From contig NZ_AP023257.1 of the NCBI RefSeq assembly GCF_016756595.1, positions 5,720,001-5,784,000 on the forward strand: 64,000 bases of DNA. Direction: 5' to 3'. The DNA is from Mesorhizobium sp. L-2-11. GTDB lineage: Bacteria; Pseudomonadota; Alphaproteobacteria; Rhizobiales; Rhizobiaceae. A model generated the notes under the pieces. It had not been told where the DNA came from, made no database searches, and saw nothing but the letters and a program-made list of their open reading frames with translations. Positions 8,598 to 16,283 of the stretch are shown piece after piece (position 1 is the first letter of the stretch; every line of letters begins with the position of its first letter). The translations under genes and the position numbers were made by a program.

Positions 8598-9629
8598 TCA
8601 GGCGGCGCTCCACGGTCTTGCCCCTTGGATGATCTCTTGAGCGCGTACGGCAAAGCGACCGGCGAGAGGCGACATGCCGGCGGCATCGGCCGACACCGCG
8701 CTGCCTGCCCGCGCACGGTCGGCGATGCCGACGAAGATCACCGCGAAACGGAACAGCGAAAAAACCAGGTGGAAGCGTTGCAAGGGCGCAGTGGGTACGG
8801 CATGCGCGAAATAATGGTCGAGGAATTCGCGCTGACTTGGGATGCCGAGGGCGGCATGATCGAGGCCGAGGATGCCGCCATATTCGTCTGGAGTCGAATG
8901 CCAGGTCATCGAGCAAAAGCCGAGATCGGCGAGCGGATGGCCGATCGTCGACAGCTCCCAATCGAGAATGCCGATCACCTCCGGCTTATCGGGATGAAAC
9001 AGCAGATTTCCGAGGCGGAAGTCGCCATGGGCGATCGACACGCGCCCGTCGTCCGCGGGCATATGCTGCGGCAGCCAGTCGGCGACCGCTTCGAGTGCCG
9101 GAATACTGTCACTCGGCGATTGCCTGAGCTGTCTTGTCCAGCGGCCGATCTGGCGCTCGAAATAGTTGCCGGGCCGACCGTAGTCGCCGAGACCGACCGC
9201 GTCGGGACGGACAGCGTGCAATCTGGCCATCGCTTCGGCCATGCCGAAATAGATGCCGCGTCGCTCCGCGGGCGAAATGCCAGGCAGCGAACAGTCGTGG
9301 AAGACGCGACCATCCAGCCGCTCCATCAGGTAGAAAGCCGTGCCGAGCGGCTCGGCGCCGGCGTGATAGAGCACCGGCCTGGGCACCGGGACGTCGGTCG
9401 GTGCGAGCGCTTCAAGCACGCGGAACTCGCGGTCGACGGCATGCGCCCCGCTCAGAATCGGCCCGGCCGGCTTCTTGCGCAGCACCATGCGATGCGCACC
9501 ATAGTCGACGAAGTAGGTGGGATTGGACTGCCCGCCGCCGATCCGCTCGAGCGTCATTGCGGCATCGCCGAAGCGGTTCGCGAGAAAGTCCTTCAATGCC
9601 GCAGGATCGAAGTCCGCATTCAGCGGCAT
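8598..9629 (-). CDS. APH-fold small-molecule kinase, LvaA/ACAD10-N-terminal-like
   Basis: Aminoglycoside-phosphotransferase-fold protein, 343 aa. The ATG at 9629 follows AGGAGG at 6-bp spacing. Kinase landmarks: the Gly-rich region IGGGQSNPTYF (30-40), the catalytic loop HGDFRLGN with His201, Asp203 and Asn208, and the metal Asp223 in LDWE. The downstream part of an operon, it overlaps nothing but directly follows an acyl-CoA dehydrogenase. This pair matches the kinase and dehydrogenase halves of ACAD10/11 and bacterial LvaA/LvaC, which phosphorylate 4-hydroxyacyl-CoA and then eliminate phosphate. The role here is inferred from that parallel; antibiotic phosphorylation is unlikely. Confidence 0.8.
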   Translation of the reverse strand: MPLNADFDPAALKDFLANRFGDAAMTLERIGGGQSNPTYFVDYGAHRMVLRKKPAGPILSGAHAVDREFRVLEALAPTDVPVPRPVLYHAGAEPLGTAFYLMERLDGRVFHDCSLPGISPAERRGIYFGMAEAMARLHAVRPDAVGLGDYGRPGNYFERQIGRWTRQLRQSPSDSIPALEAVADWLPQHMPADDGRVSIAHGDFRLGNLLFHPDKPEVIGILDWELSTIGHPLADLGFCSMTWHSTPDEYGGILGLDHAALGIPSQREFLDHYFAHAVPTAPLQRFHLVFSLFRFAVIFVGIADRARAGSAVSADAAGMSPLAGRFAVRAQEIIQGARPWSAA

Positions 9630-9661
9630 CTTTTCCTCCTGAGACGCCACCGCGCGTCCCC

Positions 9662-10873
9662 TTACGCCTCGCCTTCGACGGTCCAGCGCCAAAAGCCCCT
9701 CTCCTCCTCGTTGAGGAAACGGTTCAGCACCATCTTGTGGACCTCATCGGCGCCATCGACCAGCCGCGCCTGGCGCGCATAGCGGTAGATCCATTCGAGC
9801 ACAGTGTCCTTGGAATAGCCCCGCGCGCCATTGATCTGGATCGCCACATCGGCCGCGTCATGCAGCACATTGGCGACCTGGACTTTGGCCATCGACACTT
9901 CCTTGCGGGCAAAGCCGCCGCGGTCCAGCTCCCACGCAGCCTTCATCACCAGGATGCGGCCGATCTCGATGCGCATTGCGAGGTCGCCGAGCTTCATCTG
10001 GACGCTTTCGCGGTCGGCGAGGCGCTGGCCGAAACCATAGCGCTCGGCAGCGTAGGCGCGCGCGATCTCGACGCAGCGCTTGGACAATCCAAGCCAGCGC
10101 ATGCAGTGGGTAAGCCGCGCCGGGCCGAGCCGCACCTGCGTCACCTTCATGCCCCTGCCCTCGCCAACCAGCATGTCTTCGACAGGTATTTTGAGCCCGT
10201 CAAATTCCAGCTCGCAATGCCCGCCATGCTCCTCCGGGCCCATGATCTCGATGCGGCGCGCAATGCGCCAGCCCGGCTGGTCCTTGTGGAACATCAGGGC
10301 CGACAGACCATGGCGCGGGTCGTCGGAGGTTCGCGCGATCAGAATGAAATGGCTGGCCTGCTGCGCGCCGGTGATGAACCATTTGCGGCCGGTCACGACA
10401 TATTTGTCGCCGCGCCGCTCAGCACGCGTCATGATCATCGAAGGGTCCGAGCCGCCGCCGGGGTGCGGTTCGGTCATGGCAAAGGCCGAGCGCACCTTGC
10501 CCTCGACAATCGGCTTCAGCCATTTTTCCTTCTGCGCCGGCGTGCCGAGCGCCTCCAGAACCATCATGTTGCCATCGTCGGGCGCCGCCGAATTGAACAC
10601 CACGGGTCCGAAGATCGACCGGTTCATCTCCTCGTAGCAGACCGCTATGTCGATCTTGCCGAGACCGGCGCCGCCGCTTTCCAGCTTGAGCTGCAGACAC
10701 CACAGGCCCGCCATCCGCGCCTTGGCGCGAAGCCCCTCCAGCAGCGGCAAGGCGATATTTCCATGCGCGTCATAGGACGTCTTGTCGGCCTCGAGCGGCA
10801 GGATTTCACGCTCGACGAAGTCGGCAATGCGGACGCGGTAATCTTCGGTGCGGGCGGGAATGTCGAAATTCAT
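9662..10873 (-). CDS. Acyl-CoA dehydrogenase, ACAD10/11 (LvaC)-like
   Basis: Acyl-CoA dehydrogenase of 403 aa. The ATG at 10873 is chosen (GGGAG upstream); it overlaps the stop of a short SMP-30 stub. Family segments: AMTEPHPGGGSDPSMI (substrate and flavin contact), YVVTGRKWFITGA, and the C-terminal GARGYSKDT and DGADEVHKMVLNRF, the last typical of the ACAD11 group. It probably works with the adjacent kinase on a 4-hydroxyacyl-CoA. The flavin contacts are seen as motif conservation only. Confidence 0.88.
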   Translation of the reverse strand: MNFDIPARTEDYRVRIADFVEREILPLEADKTSYDAHGNIALPLLEGLRAKARMAGLWCLQLKLESGGAGLGKIDIAVCYEEMNRSIFGPVVFNSAAPDDGNMMVLEALGTPAQKEKWLKPIVEGKVRSAFAMTEPHPGGGSDPSMIMTRAERRGDKYVVTGRKWFITGAQQASHFILIARTSDDPRHGLSALMFHKDQPGWRIARRIEIMGPEEHGGHCELEFDGLKIPVEDMLVGEGRGMKVTQVRLGPARLTHCMRWLGLSKRCVEIARAYAAERYGFGQRLADRESVQMKLGDLAMRIEIGRILVMKAAWELDRGGFARKEVSMAKVQVANVLHDAADVAIQINGARGYSKDTVLEWIYRYARQARLVDGADEVHKMVLNRFLNEEERGFWRWTVEGEA

Positions 10874-11016
10874 GGACAAGCTCCCAGCGATGAAACGAGG
10901 TGGCCGCCATCGATGGACGAGAAACTGCCGATCCAGTAGAGGCGCTCCTGTTCGACGTCCCACAATGGTCCCTCGCCCAGCGTGGTCTTCACGTCCACCA
11001 CGACTTCGATCTTCAT
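10870..11016 (-). pseudogene. 5' stub of an SMP-30/gluconolactonase-type gene
   Basis: A well-positioned AGGAGG precedes an ATG at 11016. The first 29 residues (MKIEVVVDVKTTLGEGPLWD...ERLYWI) match the first blade of SMP-30/LRE-family lactonases, normally about 290 aa. After that the reading frame ends within 19 residues. Its TGA overlaps the acyl-CoA dehydrogenase ATG. The simplest reading is an internal deletion that removed most of the gene and joined its start to the dehydrogenase. The translated stub could now act as a leader that couples the downstream gene. Confidence 0.7.
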
Positions 11017-11060
11017 GCCGTCCTCCTCTGTTGGCGCCGTGCAGTGATAGGCGAGCCGCC

Positions 11061-12023
11061 TCAGAACGCGACCTTGTCGCCGCCCTTCAATGACAGGATC
11101 TCGCGCGCCTCGTCGGGCGTCGCCACTTCCATGCCAAGGCCCTCGATGATCTTGCGGGCAAGCACCACCTGCTCGGCGTTCGATTTGGCAAGCTTGCCCT
11201 TGCCGGCCCAAAGACTGTCTTCGAGCCCGACGCGGATGTTGCCGCCAAGCGCTGCCGACTGCGCGGCAATGCGCAACTGACTGGCGCCGGCGCCGAGCAC
11301 CGACCAGCGAAACTGGTCGCCGAACAGCCGGTCGGCGGTGCGCTTCATATGGGCGACGTCTTCGGGATGCGTGCCGATGCCGCCAAGCAGACCAAACACC
11401 GACTGCACGAAGAACGGCGGCTTCACCAGCCCGCGGTCGGCGAAGTGCGAGAGGTTGTAGAGATGGGCGATGTCGTAGCACTCGAACTCGAAGCGGGTGC
11501 CGTTGTCGTAGCAGGTTTCAAGAATGTATTCGATATCCCTGAACGAGTTGCGGAAGACCAGGTCGCGCGTCGCTTCCAGATGCGGCTTTTCCCAGTCGAA
11601 CTTGAAAGTCTCGTATTTGTCGACGAGGTGATAGAGCCCGAAATTCATCGAGCCCATGTTGAGTGAAGCGACCTCAGGCTTGAACTCGGCAGCCGGGCGC
11701 ACGCGTTCCTCGACCTTCATGTAGGGACTGCCGCCAGTGGTGATGTTGATGGCGGCATTGGTGGCCTGCTTGATGCGCGGCAGGAAACGGGCGAAGGCCG
11801 CCGGCGTCTGGTCTGGCTTGCCGGTCTCGGGGTCGCGGGCATGCAGGTGCAGGATCGCCGCACCCGCCTCCGCCGCCGCGATCGCTTCGGAGGCGATCTG
11901 GTCCGGCGTGATCGGCAGATAGGGCGACATGGTCGGCGTGTGGATCGCCCCGGTCACCGCACAGGTGATGATAACCTTGCCTCTGGTCTGCGTAGCGCCG
12001 GGCTTGCGGCTTGTTTCCGTCAT
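11061..12023 (-). CDS. Beta-keto-acid cleavage enzyme (BKACE, Kce-like)
   Basis: TIM-barrel zinc enzyme of the BKACE (former DUF849) family, 320 aa from the ATG at 12023 behind AGGAG. Zinc ligands are visible in LHLHARDP (His59, His61), and the GLEDSLWAG block holds the family glutamate. Members condense a beta-keto acid with acetyl-CoA and release acetoacetate plus a new CoA ester. The ATGA overlap with the upstream dehydrogenase suggests that enzyme makes the keto acid. Possible substrates include dehydrocarnitine and 3-keto-5-aminohexanoate; the sequence alone does not decide. Confidence 0.88.
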   Translation of the reverse strand: MTETSRKPGATQTRGKVIITCAVTGAIHTPTMSPYLPITPDQIASEAIAAAEAGAAILHLHARDPETGKPDQTPAAFARFLPRIKQATNAAINITTGGSPYMKVEERVRPAAEFKPEVASLNMGSMNFGLYHLVDKYETFKFDWEKPHLEATRDLVFRNSFRDIEYILETCYDNGTRFEFECYDIAHLYNLSHFADRGLVKPPFFVQSVFGLLGGIGTHPEDVAHMKRTADRLFGDQFRWSVLGAGASQLRIAAQSAALGGNIRVGLEDSLWAGKGKLAKSNAEQVVLARKIIEGLGMEVATPDEAREILSLKGGDKVAF

Positions 12024-12967
12024 TGTCCGAACTCCTGATCCGATTTTTTCTTGTGCGCCGCCAGCGCCATCAGCCGGCGGTCGCGCCACACCTGCCGTTC
12101 GCGGAGGCTTTCCCGCGGCAGGTGCTTGCGGCGGTCGGCCTCTACCGTTTCGATGACCTCGCCGGCCCAGTCAACGCGGCGCTGCATCTGCGGAAAAATG
12201 TTGGAATAGATCGCTTGATAGCGCTCGACATAGTCGCGTACGCCGCCCGGCGCGTTGAGGTCGATCGTTTCGAACGGACCCATGAACGACCAGCGCAGCG
12301 CCAATCCGTCGCGAATGCCGATATCGACATCCTCGACGCTGGCATAGCCGTCGGCGACAAGGCGAAAAGCCTCCTCCAGCAGCGCGCCCTGCAGGCGGTT
12401 CATGATGAAGCCGTCGAGCTCGTGCTTCATCACCAGCGGCGCGTGGCCCGCATCGACGAGGAGGGCGCGTGTGCTTTCGATTGTTTCGGAAGAGGTCCAT
12501 GGCGCCGGCACGACTTCCGCGGCCGGGATGAGATAGGGCGGATTGATCGGATGCACGACCAGGCAGCGGTGCCGCCCGTGCAGATGGTCGGTGAACTTCG
12601 ACGGCAGCAACGCCGAGGTGGAACTGGCGATCACCGCTTGCGGACCGGCAACTGCATCGATCAGCGAGAACACCTCGCGCTTCACGCCGAGGATTTCGGG
12701 CGTGTTCTCCTGGATATGGACAGCATCGGCCAGCGCTTCTTCCAGCTCCGCAACGACGGCGATGCGACCAAGCACGGCGTCGATTGCCTGTCCCCGCAGC
12801 AGATCGTTCGCGGCGAGGTCGCCGAGCACGCCGGCGATATAATCATGTGCGCCGGTCGTCGCGGCCGGCGACTGGTCCCACATCCGCACGTCATGACCGG
12901 CGCGGGCAAAACTGATCGCCCAGGCCCGCCCGATGAACCCGCTGCCGACAATTGCTACTTTCACCAT
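12020..12967 (-). CDS. 3-hydroxyacyl-CoA dehydrogenase-family (lambda-crystallin/carnitine dehydrogenase-like)
   Basis: NAD-dependent dehydrogenase, 315 aa, starting at the ATG at 12967 (GAGGAG upstream). It has the Rossmann motif VAIVGSGFIGRAWA at 5-18 and the catalytic-region HPINPPYLIPAAEVV. The length and single-substrate architecture fit lambda-crystallin/L-gulonate dehydrogenase or L-carnitine dehydrogenase rather than fatty-acid oxidation. Coupled by ATGA to the BKACE gene, it likely oxidises a 3-hydroxy acid to the 3-keto acid that BKACE cleaves. Confidence 0.82.
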   Translation of the reverse strand: MVKVAIVGSGFIGRAWAISFARAGHDVRMWDQSPAATTGAHDYIAGVLGDLAANDLLRGQAIDAVLGRIAVVAELEEALADAVHIQENTPEILGVKREVFSLIDAVAGPQAVIASSTSALLPSKFTDHLHGRHRCLVVHPINPPYLIPAAEVVPAPWTSSETIESTRALLVDAGHAPLVMKHELDGFIMNRLQGALLEEAFRLVADGYASVEDVDIGIRDGLALRWSFMGPFETIDLNAPGGVRDYVERYQAIYSNIFPQMQRRVDWAGEVIETVEADRRKHLPRESLRERQVWRDRRLMALAAHKKKSDQEFGQ

Positions 12968-12978
12968 GGTCGGACTCC

Positions 12979-13800
12979 TCAAAGGGTTTCGACGTTGCCG
13001 TCGACGCCGAGCGACTGGCCGGAGATGTTGATCGCCGCATCGGACAACAGGAAGGCGACCATCGCGGCGACATCATAAGGGCTGGTCATGCGGCGCAGCG
13101 AGATATTCTGGAGATAGCGCTCCGTCATCTCCTCGTTCGACACACCGAGCTGCCTGGCCCGGTCGGCGATGACCTTGTCGATGCGTGGTCCTTCGACGAA
13201 TCCGGGCAGGATGGCATTGACCCTGATGCCGTGCGGCCCGAGTTCCTTGGCGAGGCTTTGCGTGAAACCGATGACGCCGAACTTGGCCGCCGAATAGGGG
13301 GTGCGAAAAGCGTAGCCGTGGCGGCCGGCGGCGGACGACATCGAGACGATCGAGCCGCCGCCCGCCGCCTTGATCAGCGGCACGGAACGCCGGGCGCAGA
13401 GGAACTGGCCGGTCAGGCAGATATCGATGCAGCGCCGCCAGTCCGCCGGATCGATTTCATCGACGCCGCCGGTCGGCCCGGCGATGCCGGCATTGTTGAC
13501 CAGCGCGTCGAGGCCGCCGAGCTTTTCCCTCACCGTCTCGAACAGCCGGTCGACGTCGTCTTCGCGCGAGACATCGGCCTTGACCGCGGCGACGAGGGCG
13601 ATCTTGTCCGGTGCAGCGGTCAGCGCCTCGTCGGAGACGTCGCAAACGACGATGCGCGCGCCGAGCCGCGACAGCGTGTCGGCAATGGCCAAGCCGATGC
13701 CGCCGGCACCCGCCGTCACCAGCACGCGCTGCCCCTTCAGCCCGGTCAGAAAATCGTCCGCCGATGACGGTGCCCCTTTACTTATCGCCGTCGCACTCAT
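12979..13800 (-). CDS. Short-chain dehydrogenase/reductase
   Basis: Classical SDR, 273 aa from the ATG at 13800 (GAAAGGA upstream). Cofactor motif TAGAGGIG at 29-36; NNAG at about 102-105; catalytic Ser156, Tyr169 and Lys173 (SSAAGRHGY...YSAAK). It is the first intact gene of a five-enzyme minus-strand operon. Substrate unknown; it probably oxidises an alcohol intermediate of the same pathway. Confidence 0.87.
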   Translation of the reverse strand: MSATAISKGAPSSADDFLTGLKGQRVLVTAGAGGIGLAIADTLSRLGARIVVCDVSDEALTAAPDKIALVAAVKADVSREDDVDRLFETVREKLGGLDALVNNAGIAGPTGGVDEIDPADWRRCIDICLTGQFLCARRSVPLIKAAGGGSIVSMSSAAGRHGYAFRTPYSAAKFGVIGFTQSLAKELGPHGIRVNAILPGFVEGPRIDKVIADRARQLGVSNEEMTERYLQNISLRRMTSPYDVAAMVAFLLSDAAINISGQSLGVDGNVETL

Positions 13801-13814
13801 CGTCCGGTCCTTTC

Positions 13815-13919
13815 TCATTGCAGCCGCCGTTCGAGCAGCGCCATGACAGCACCCAGAACGACCAGCCCGTACAGAATTGCCCTTGTCGCATAGGGCAGCT
13901 GAAATAGTGACGAAAGCAT
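13815..13919 (-). pseudogene. Possible C-terminal remnant of an ABC permease
   Basis: Between the SDR and the cupredoxin gene the minus strand reads a 34-residue hydrophobic peptide (MLSSLFQLPYATRAILYGLV, then VLGAVMALLERRLQ, then stop). It looks like the last membrane helix and tail of a ribose-type permease. The rest of the gene is absent. It could instead be a genuine one-helix small membrane protein; there is no clear ribosome site. Confidence 0.35.
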
Positions 13920-14049
13920 TGCCCGCGGGTAACTTGGCGAGCAAAGGCAGCTGCTCGGGCACGCCAGACTTTCGAATTTCCGGTAAGCCGCCATGGATTT
14001 GCATTGATCTCCACGACGAAGCCATAGCGCGGGCTTGCTCGCGTAGGCC

Positions 14050-14634
14050 CTAAGGGCGCCCTGGGGGCTGCTCCTGCGGAAATTTGTCTTCGTCTATGAC
14101 TGCCACGGCCTGCTCGATGCTGTCTCTCACCTCGAAACCGATCCAGTGTCCGTCCATCAGATGCGTTTGCCTCCCGCAGGCGAGGAAATAGCTTCCGGCC
14201 TGCTGCGCAACAAAGTTGAGTTGCCTCCTCTCGTTGATTTTAATTCCCTCTGGCGGATCGGTGTACACCCCCCAGATCGCATCCTCGGCCGTCAACTTCA
14301 CTGGCATCTCTGACGGTGCGTAGACCCTGGTCAGCATCAGGCTGTGCCGGAAAGACGAGGAGCCATTGATAAACTCGATCTTTACCGACCATTCCGCTGG
14401 CACGATGATGGTGAGATTGCCACCCCAGTAACCGTTGAAGTCGATGATGTCGGTCCGGATGTTGTCCCTGCGGTAGCGCTCGACCTGGTTCCAATCGGCA
14501 ACAATCTCTATGGCCACTGTCTTGGCTGCGGGATCGTTCTTGATCCAGCTCGGGACGAAAGGCTCCCCAGCCAGTGCAATTCCAGGCAATGCCAAGGCGA
14601 CGGCGAGAAGGGCAAGGTGAGCAAAGCGCGCCAT
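14050..14634 (-). CDS. Secreted sulfocyanin-like cupredoxin with altered axial ligand
   Basis: Exported 194-aa protein: signal peptide 1-22 (cleavage near LAG), then a blue-copper fold. FNGYWGG (66-72) and VPAEWSVKIEFIN (78-90) resemble sulfocyanin-type domains. Candidate type-1 copper ligands are His97 (FRHSLM), Cys153 and His158 (ACGRQTHLM). At the position where sulfocyanin has the axial Met (GMW), this protein has His163 (GHW), although Met160 lies close by. It stands alone between two operons, so an electron-transfer partner is not evident. The family call rests on the motif pattern. Confidence 0.6.
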   Translation of the reverse strand: MARFAHLALLAVALALPGIALAGEPFVPSWIKNDPAAKTVAIEIVADWNQVERYRRDNIRTDIIDFNGYWGGNLTIIVPAEWSVKIEFINGSSSFRHSLMLTRVYAPSEMPVKLTAEDAIWGVYTDPPEGIKINERRQLNFVAQQAGSYFLACGRQTHLMDGHWIGFEVRDSIEQAVAVIDEDKFPQEQPPGRP

Positions 14635-14874
14635 CGCAATCAGAGGCTCCTCCCGAGCGGGGCGGCCGGGCGCAAGCGACCGCCAATCGAGGTCGACCCG
14701 CCTTATACTTTAAGGAAGAGAATATCCTCAAAATAAGATCCACACCAGCAAGCCCAGGGTACGCTATGTCAGCTGCCAGAAACAACGCCAGCGCTGCACT
14801 ATCGTCGAGTTGGAATTGCCTGCAGTGCGTCAGTGCGAGGGCGACGGGCAATTCCGTAACGTGACGTTTCCCCT

Positions 14875-15546
14875 TCAGCTGTTGCGAAGAGTCTGTTGCG
14901 CAATTCGCCAGGCCTGCTCCACATGCCGGCGGGCCGCGACTTCGGCTTCATCGCCGTTGCGCGACTTGATGGCGTTCATGATGTCGGTCATTTCGGCAAT
15001 TGCGGCATCGCGGCGGTCTACCGAAGCAATGGTCATGGAACGCAGTTGGTTGATGCGGACGTTCAGGCCCTGGACGATCTCCCAGGCGATGCGCTTGTCG
15101 GCGGCATCGAAAAGCACCTCGTAGAATTTTGTCGTCGCCCGCATCACCTCGATCGGATTGGCTGAGGCCCACGCCGTGAGCAGCACATTGAATGCACGCT
15201 CAAGCGCAGCGATCTGGTCCTCAGTCGCCGTCAGTGCGCAGGCGCGCGCCGCGATGCCCTCCATCAGGGCGCGCAGTTCATAAATCTCGTCGGTGCGGCT
15301 GAGATCCGGCCGGGCCACGGCGGGTCCGTGGCCCGGTATCATCTGGACCAGGCCCTCAGTCTCCAACTGCCGCAGAACTTCGCGCACCACCGAGCGACTG
15401 ACGCCGAGCTGGTCGCAAAGCGGCCGCTCGACCAGCCGTTCGCCGGGCTGGAAGTGAAATCCCATGATCGCGTCGCGCATGCGCTCCAGCGCCAGCGTTC
15501 TCAGCGTCTTGGCGGATCGTTCGATCCTCAGTGTGTCGTCGGCCAA
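14875..15546 (-). CDS. GntR/FadR-family transcriptional regulator
   Basis: FCD-type GntR regulator, 223 aa from a TTG at 15546 preceded by GGAAGGTGAT. A longer reading from a TTG at 15615 would abut the operator and has no ribosome site. N-terminal winged helix-turn-helix: GFHFQPGERLVERPL...GVSRSVVREVLRQLETEGLV. The C-terminal all-helical FCD domain has FY where many members have the metal-binding FH, so metal binding may be weakened. It is divergent from the AA_synth/monooxygenase operon, with a perfect palindrome between them. It is probably the repressor of that operon and responds to its substrate. Confidence 0.88.
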   Translation of the reverse strand: MADDTLRIERSAKTLRTLALERMRDAIMGFHFQPGERLVERPLCDQLGVSRSVVREVLRQLETEGLVQMIPGHGPAVARPDLSRTDEIYELRALMEGIAARACALTATEDQIAALERAFNVLLTAWASANPIEVMRATTKFYEVLFDAADKRIAWEIVQGLNVRINQLRSMTIASVDRRDAAIAEMTDIMNAIKSRNGDEAEVAARRHVEQAWRIAQQTLRNS

Positions 15547-15618
15547 TTCATCACCTTCCCAGCATCCGCAAACAAACAGATTCGATGATCCGTTGACAAG
15601 GGATTTGGTCTTCAATAG

Positions 15619-15632
15619 TATGGTATACCATA
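15619..15632. promoter_or_regulatory. GntR operator candidate (14-bp perfect palindrome)
   Basis: TATGGTATACCATA is a perfect palindrome about 64 bp upstream of the AA_synth start and about 73 bp upstream of the preferred gntR start. Its core TGGTATACCA fits the TGGTnn-type inverted sites bound by FadR-subfamily GntR proteins. The position suits control of both divergent promoters. Confidence 0.72.
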
Positions 15633-15695
15633 AGACGATTGAGGCGAAAGGGAACTTTTCCGGATGCCTCAGCCTAATCGACCACCGAGGATTTG

Positions 15696-16283
15696 ATGAA
15701 GCCGGCCATCCGAAAGATCGTCACCCATATCGAGAACACGCTGATAGAAGGCGGCAAGGCGGCTCCCCGGCCGCTGCGCCTGATCGGCGTGGCGGCAGTG
15801 CTCGACAATCCGTGGGCCGGACGCGTTTTCACCGAGGACCTTTCTCCCGAGATCCGCGCCTATGCGCCGGTTCTGGGGGAGATGCTGACCCATGAAATCC
15901 TCGCAGTCGCCGGATCCGGCGAAGCGATCGAAGGCTACGGCAAGGCCGCAATCTGCGGCACATCGGGCGAGATCGAGCATGCCTCGGCGCTCATCCACAC
16001 GCTGCATTTCGGCAACCACTATCGGCGTGCCGTCGGCGCCAAGACCTATCTTGCCTTCACCAACCTGCGCGGCGGTCCGAACACGCCGATCATGATCCCG
16101 CTCATGGACAAGAACGACGAAGGCCGGCGTTCGCATTACCTGACGGTGCATTTCCAGATCGGCGACGCGCCGGCGCCGGACGAGCTGGTGGTGGCGCTTG
16201 GCGCCTCGATCGGCGGGCGACCGCATCATCGCATCGGCGACCGCTACCAGGATCTCAAGGAGGTCGGCGACCTGCATGGCTGA
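15696..16283 (+). CDS. AA_synth (PF06684/DUF1185)-family protein
   Basis: Protein of 195 aa starting at ATG 15696 behind CGAGG. It belongs to the poorly characterised amino-acid-synthesis family; the pattern LDNPWAGRV followed by EAIEGYGKAAICGTSGEIEH and HYLTVHFQIGDAP-like segments is typical. No catalytic residues are established for the family that can be verified here. It opens the catabolic operon and overlaps the downstream fusion gene by 8 bp, so it probably takes part in the same ring-opening or hydrolytic pathway. Confidence 0.75.
   Translation: MKPAIRKIVTHIENTLIEGGKAAPRPLRLIGVAAVLDNPWAGRVFTEDLSPEIRAYAPVLGEMLTHEILAVAGSGEAIEGYGKAAICGTSGEIEHASALIHTLHFGNHYRRAVGAKTYLAFTNLRGGPNTPIMIPLMDKNDEGRRSHYLTVHFQIGDAPAPDELVVALGASIGGRPHHRIGDRYQDLKEVGDLHG

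Noticed and set aside
13778..14014. 78-codon minus-strand frame between SDR and cupredoxin
   Set aside because: Cys/Arg-rich peptide without ribosome site, overlapping the SDR start; the permease-like frame in another phase is more convincing.
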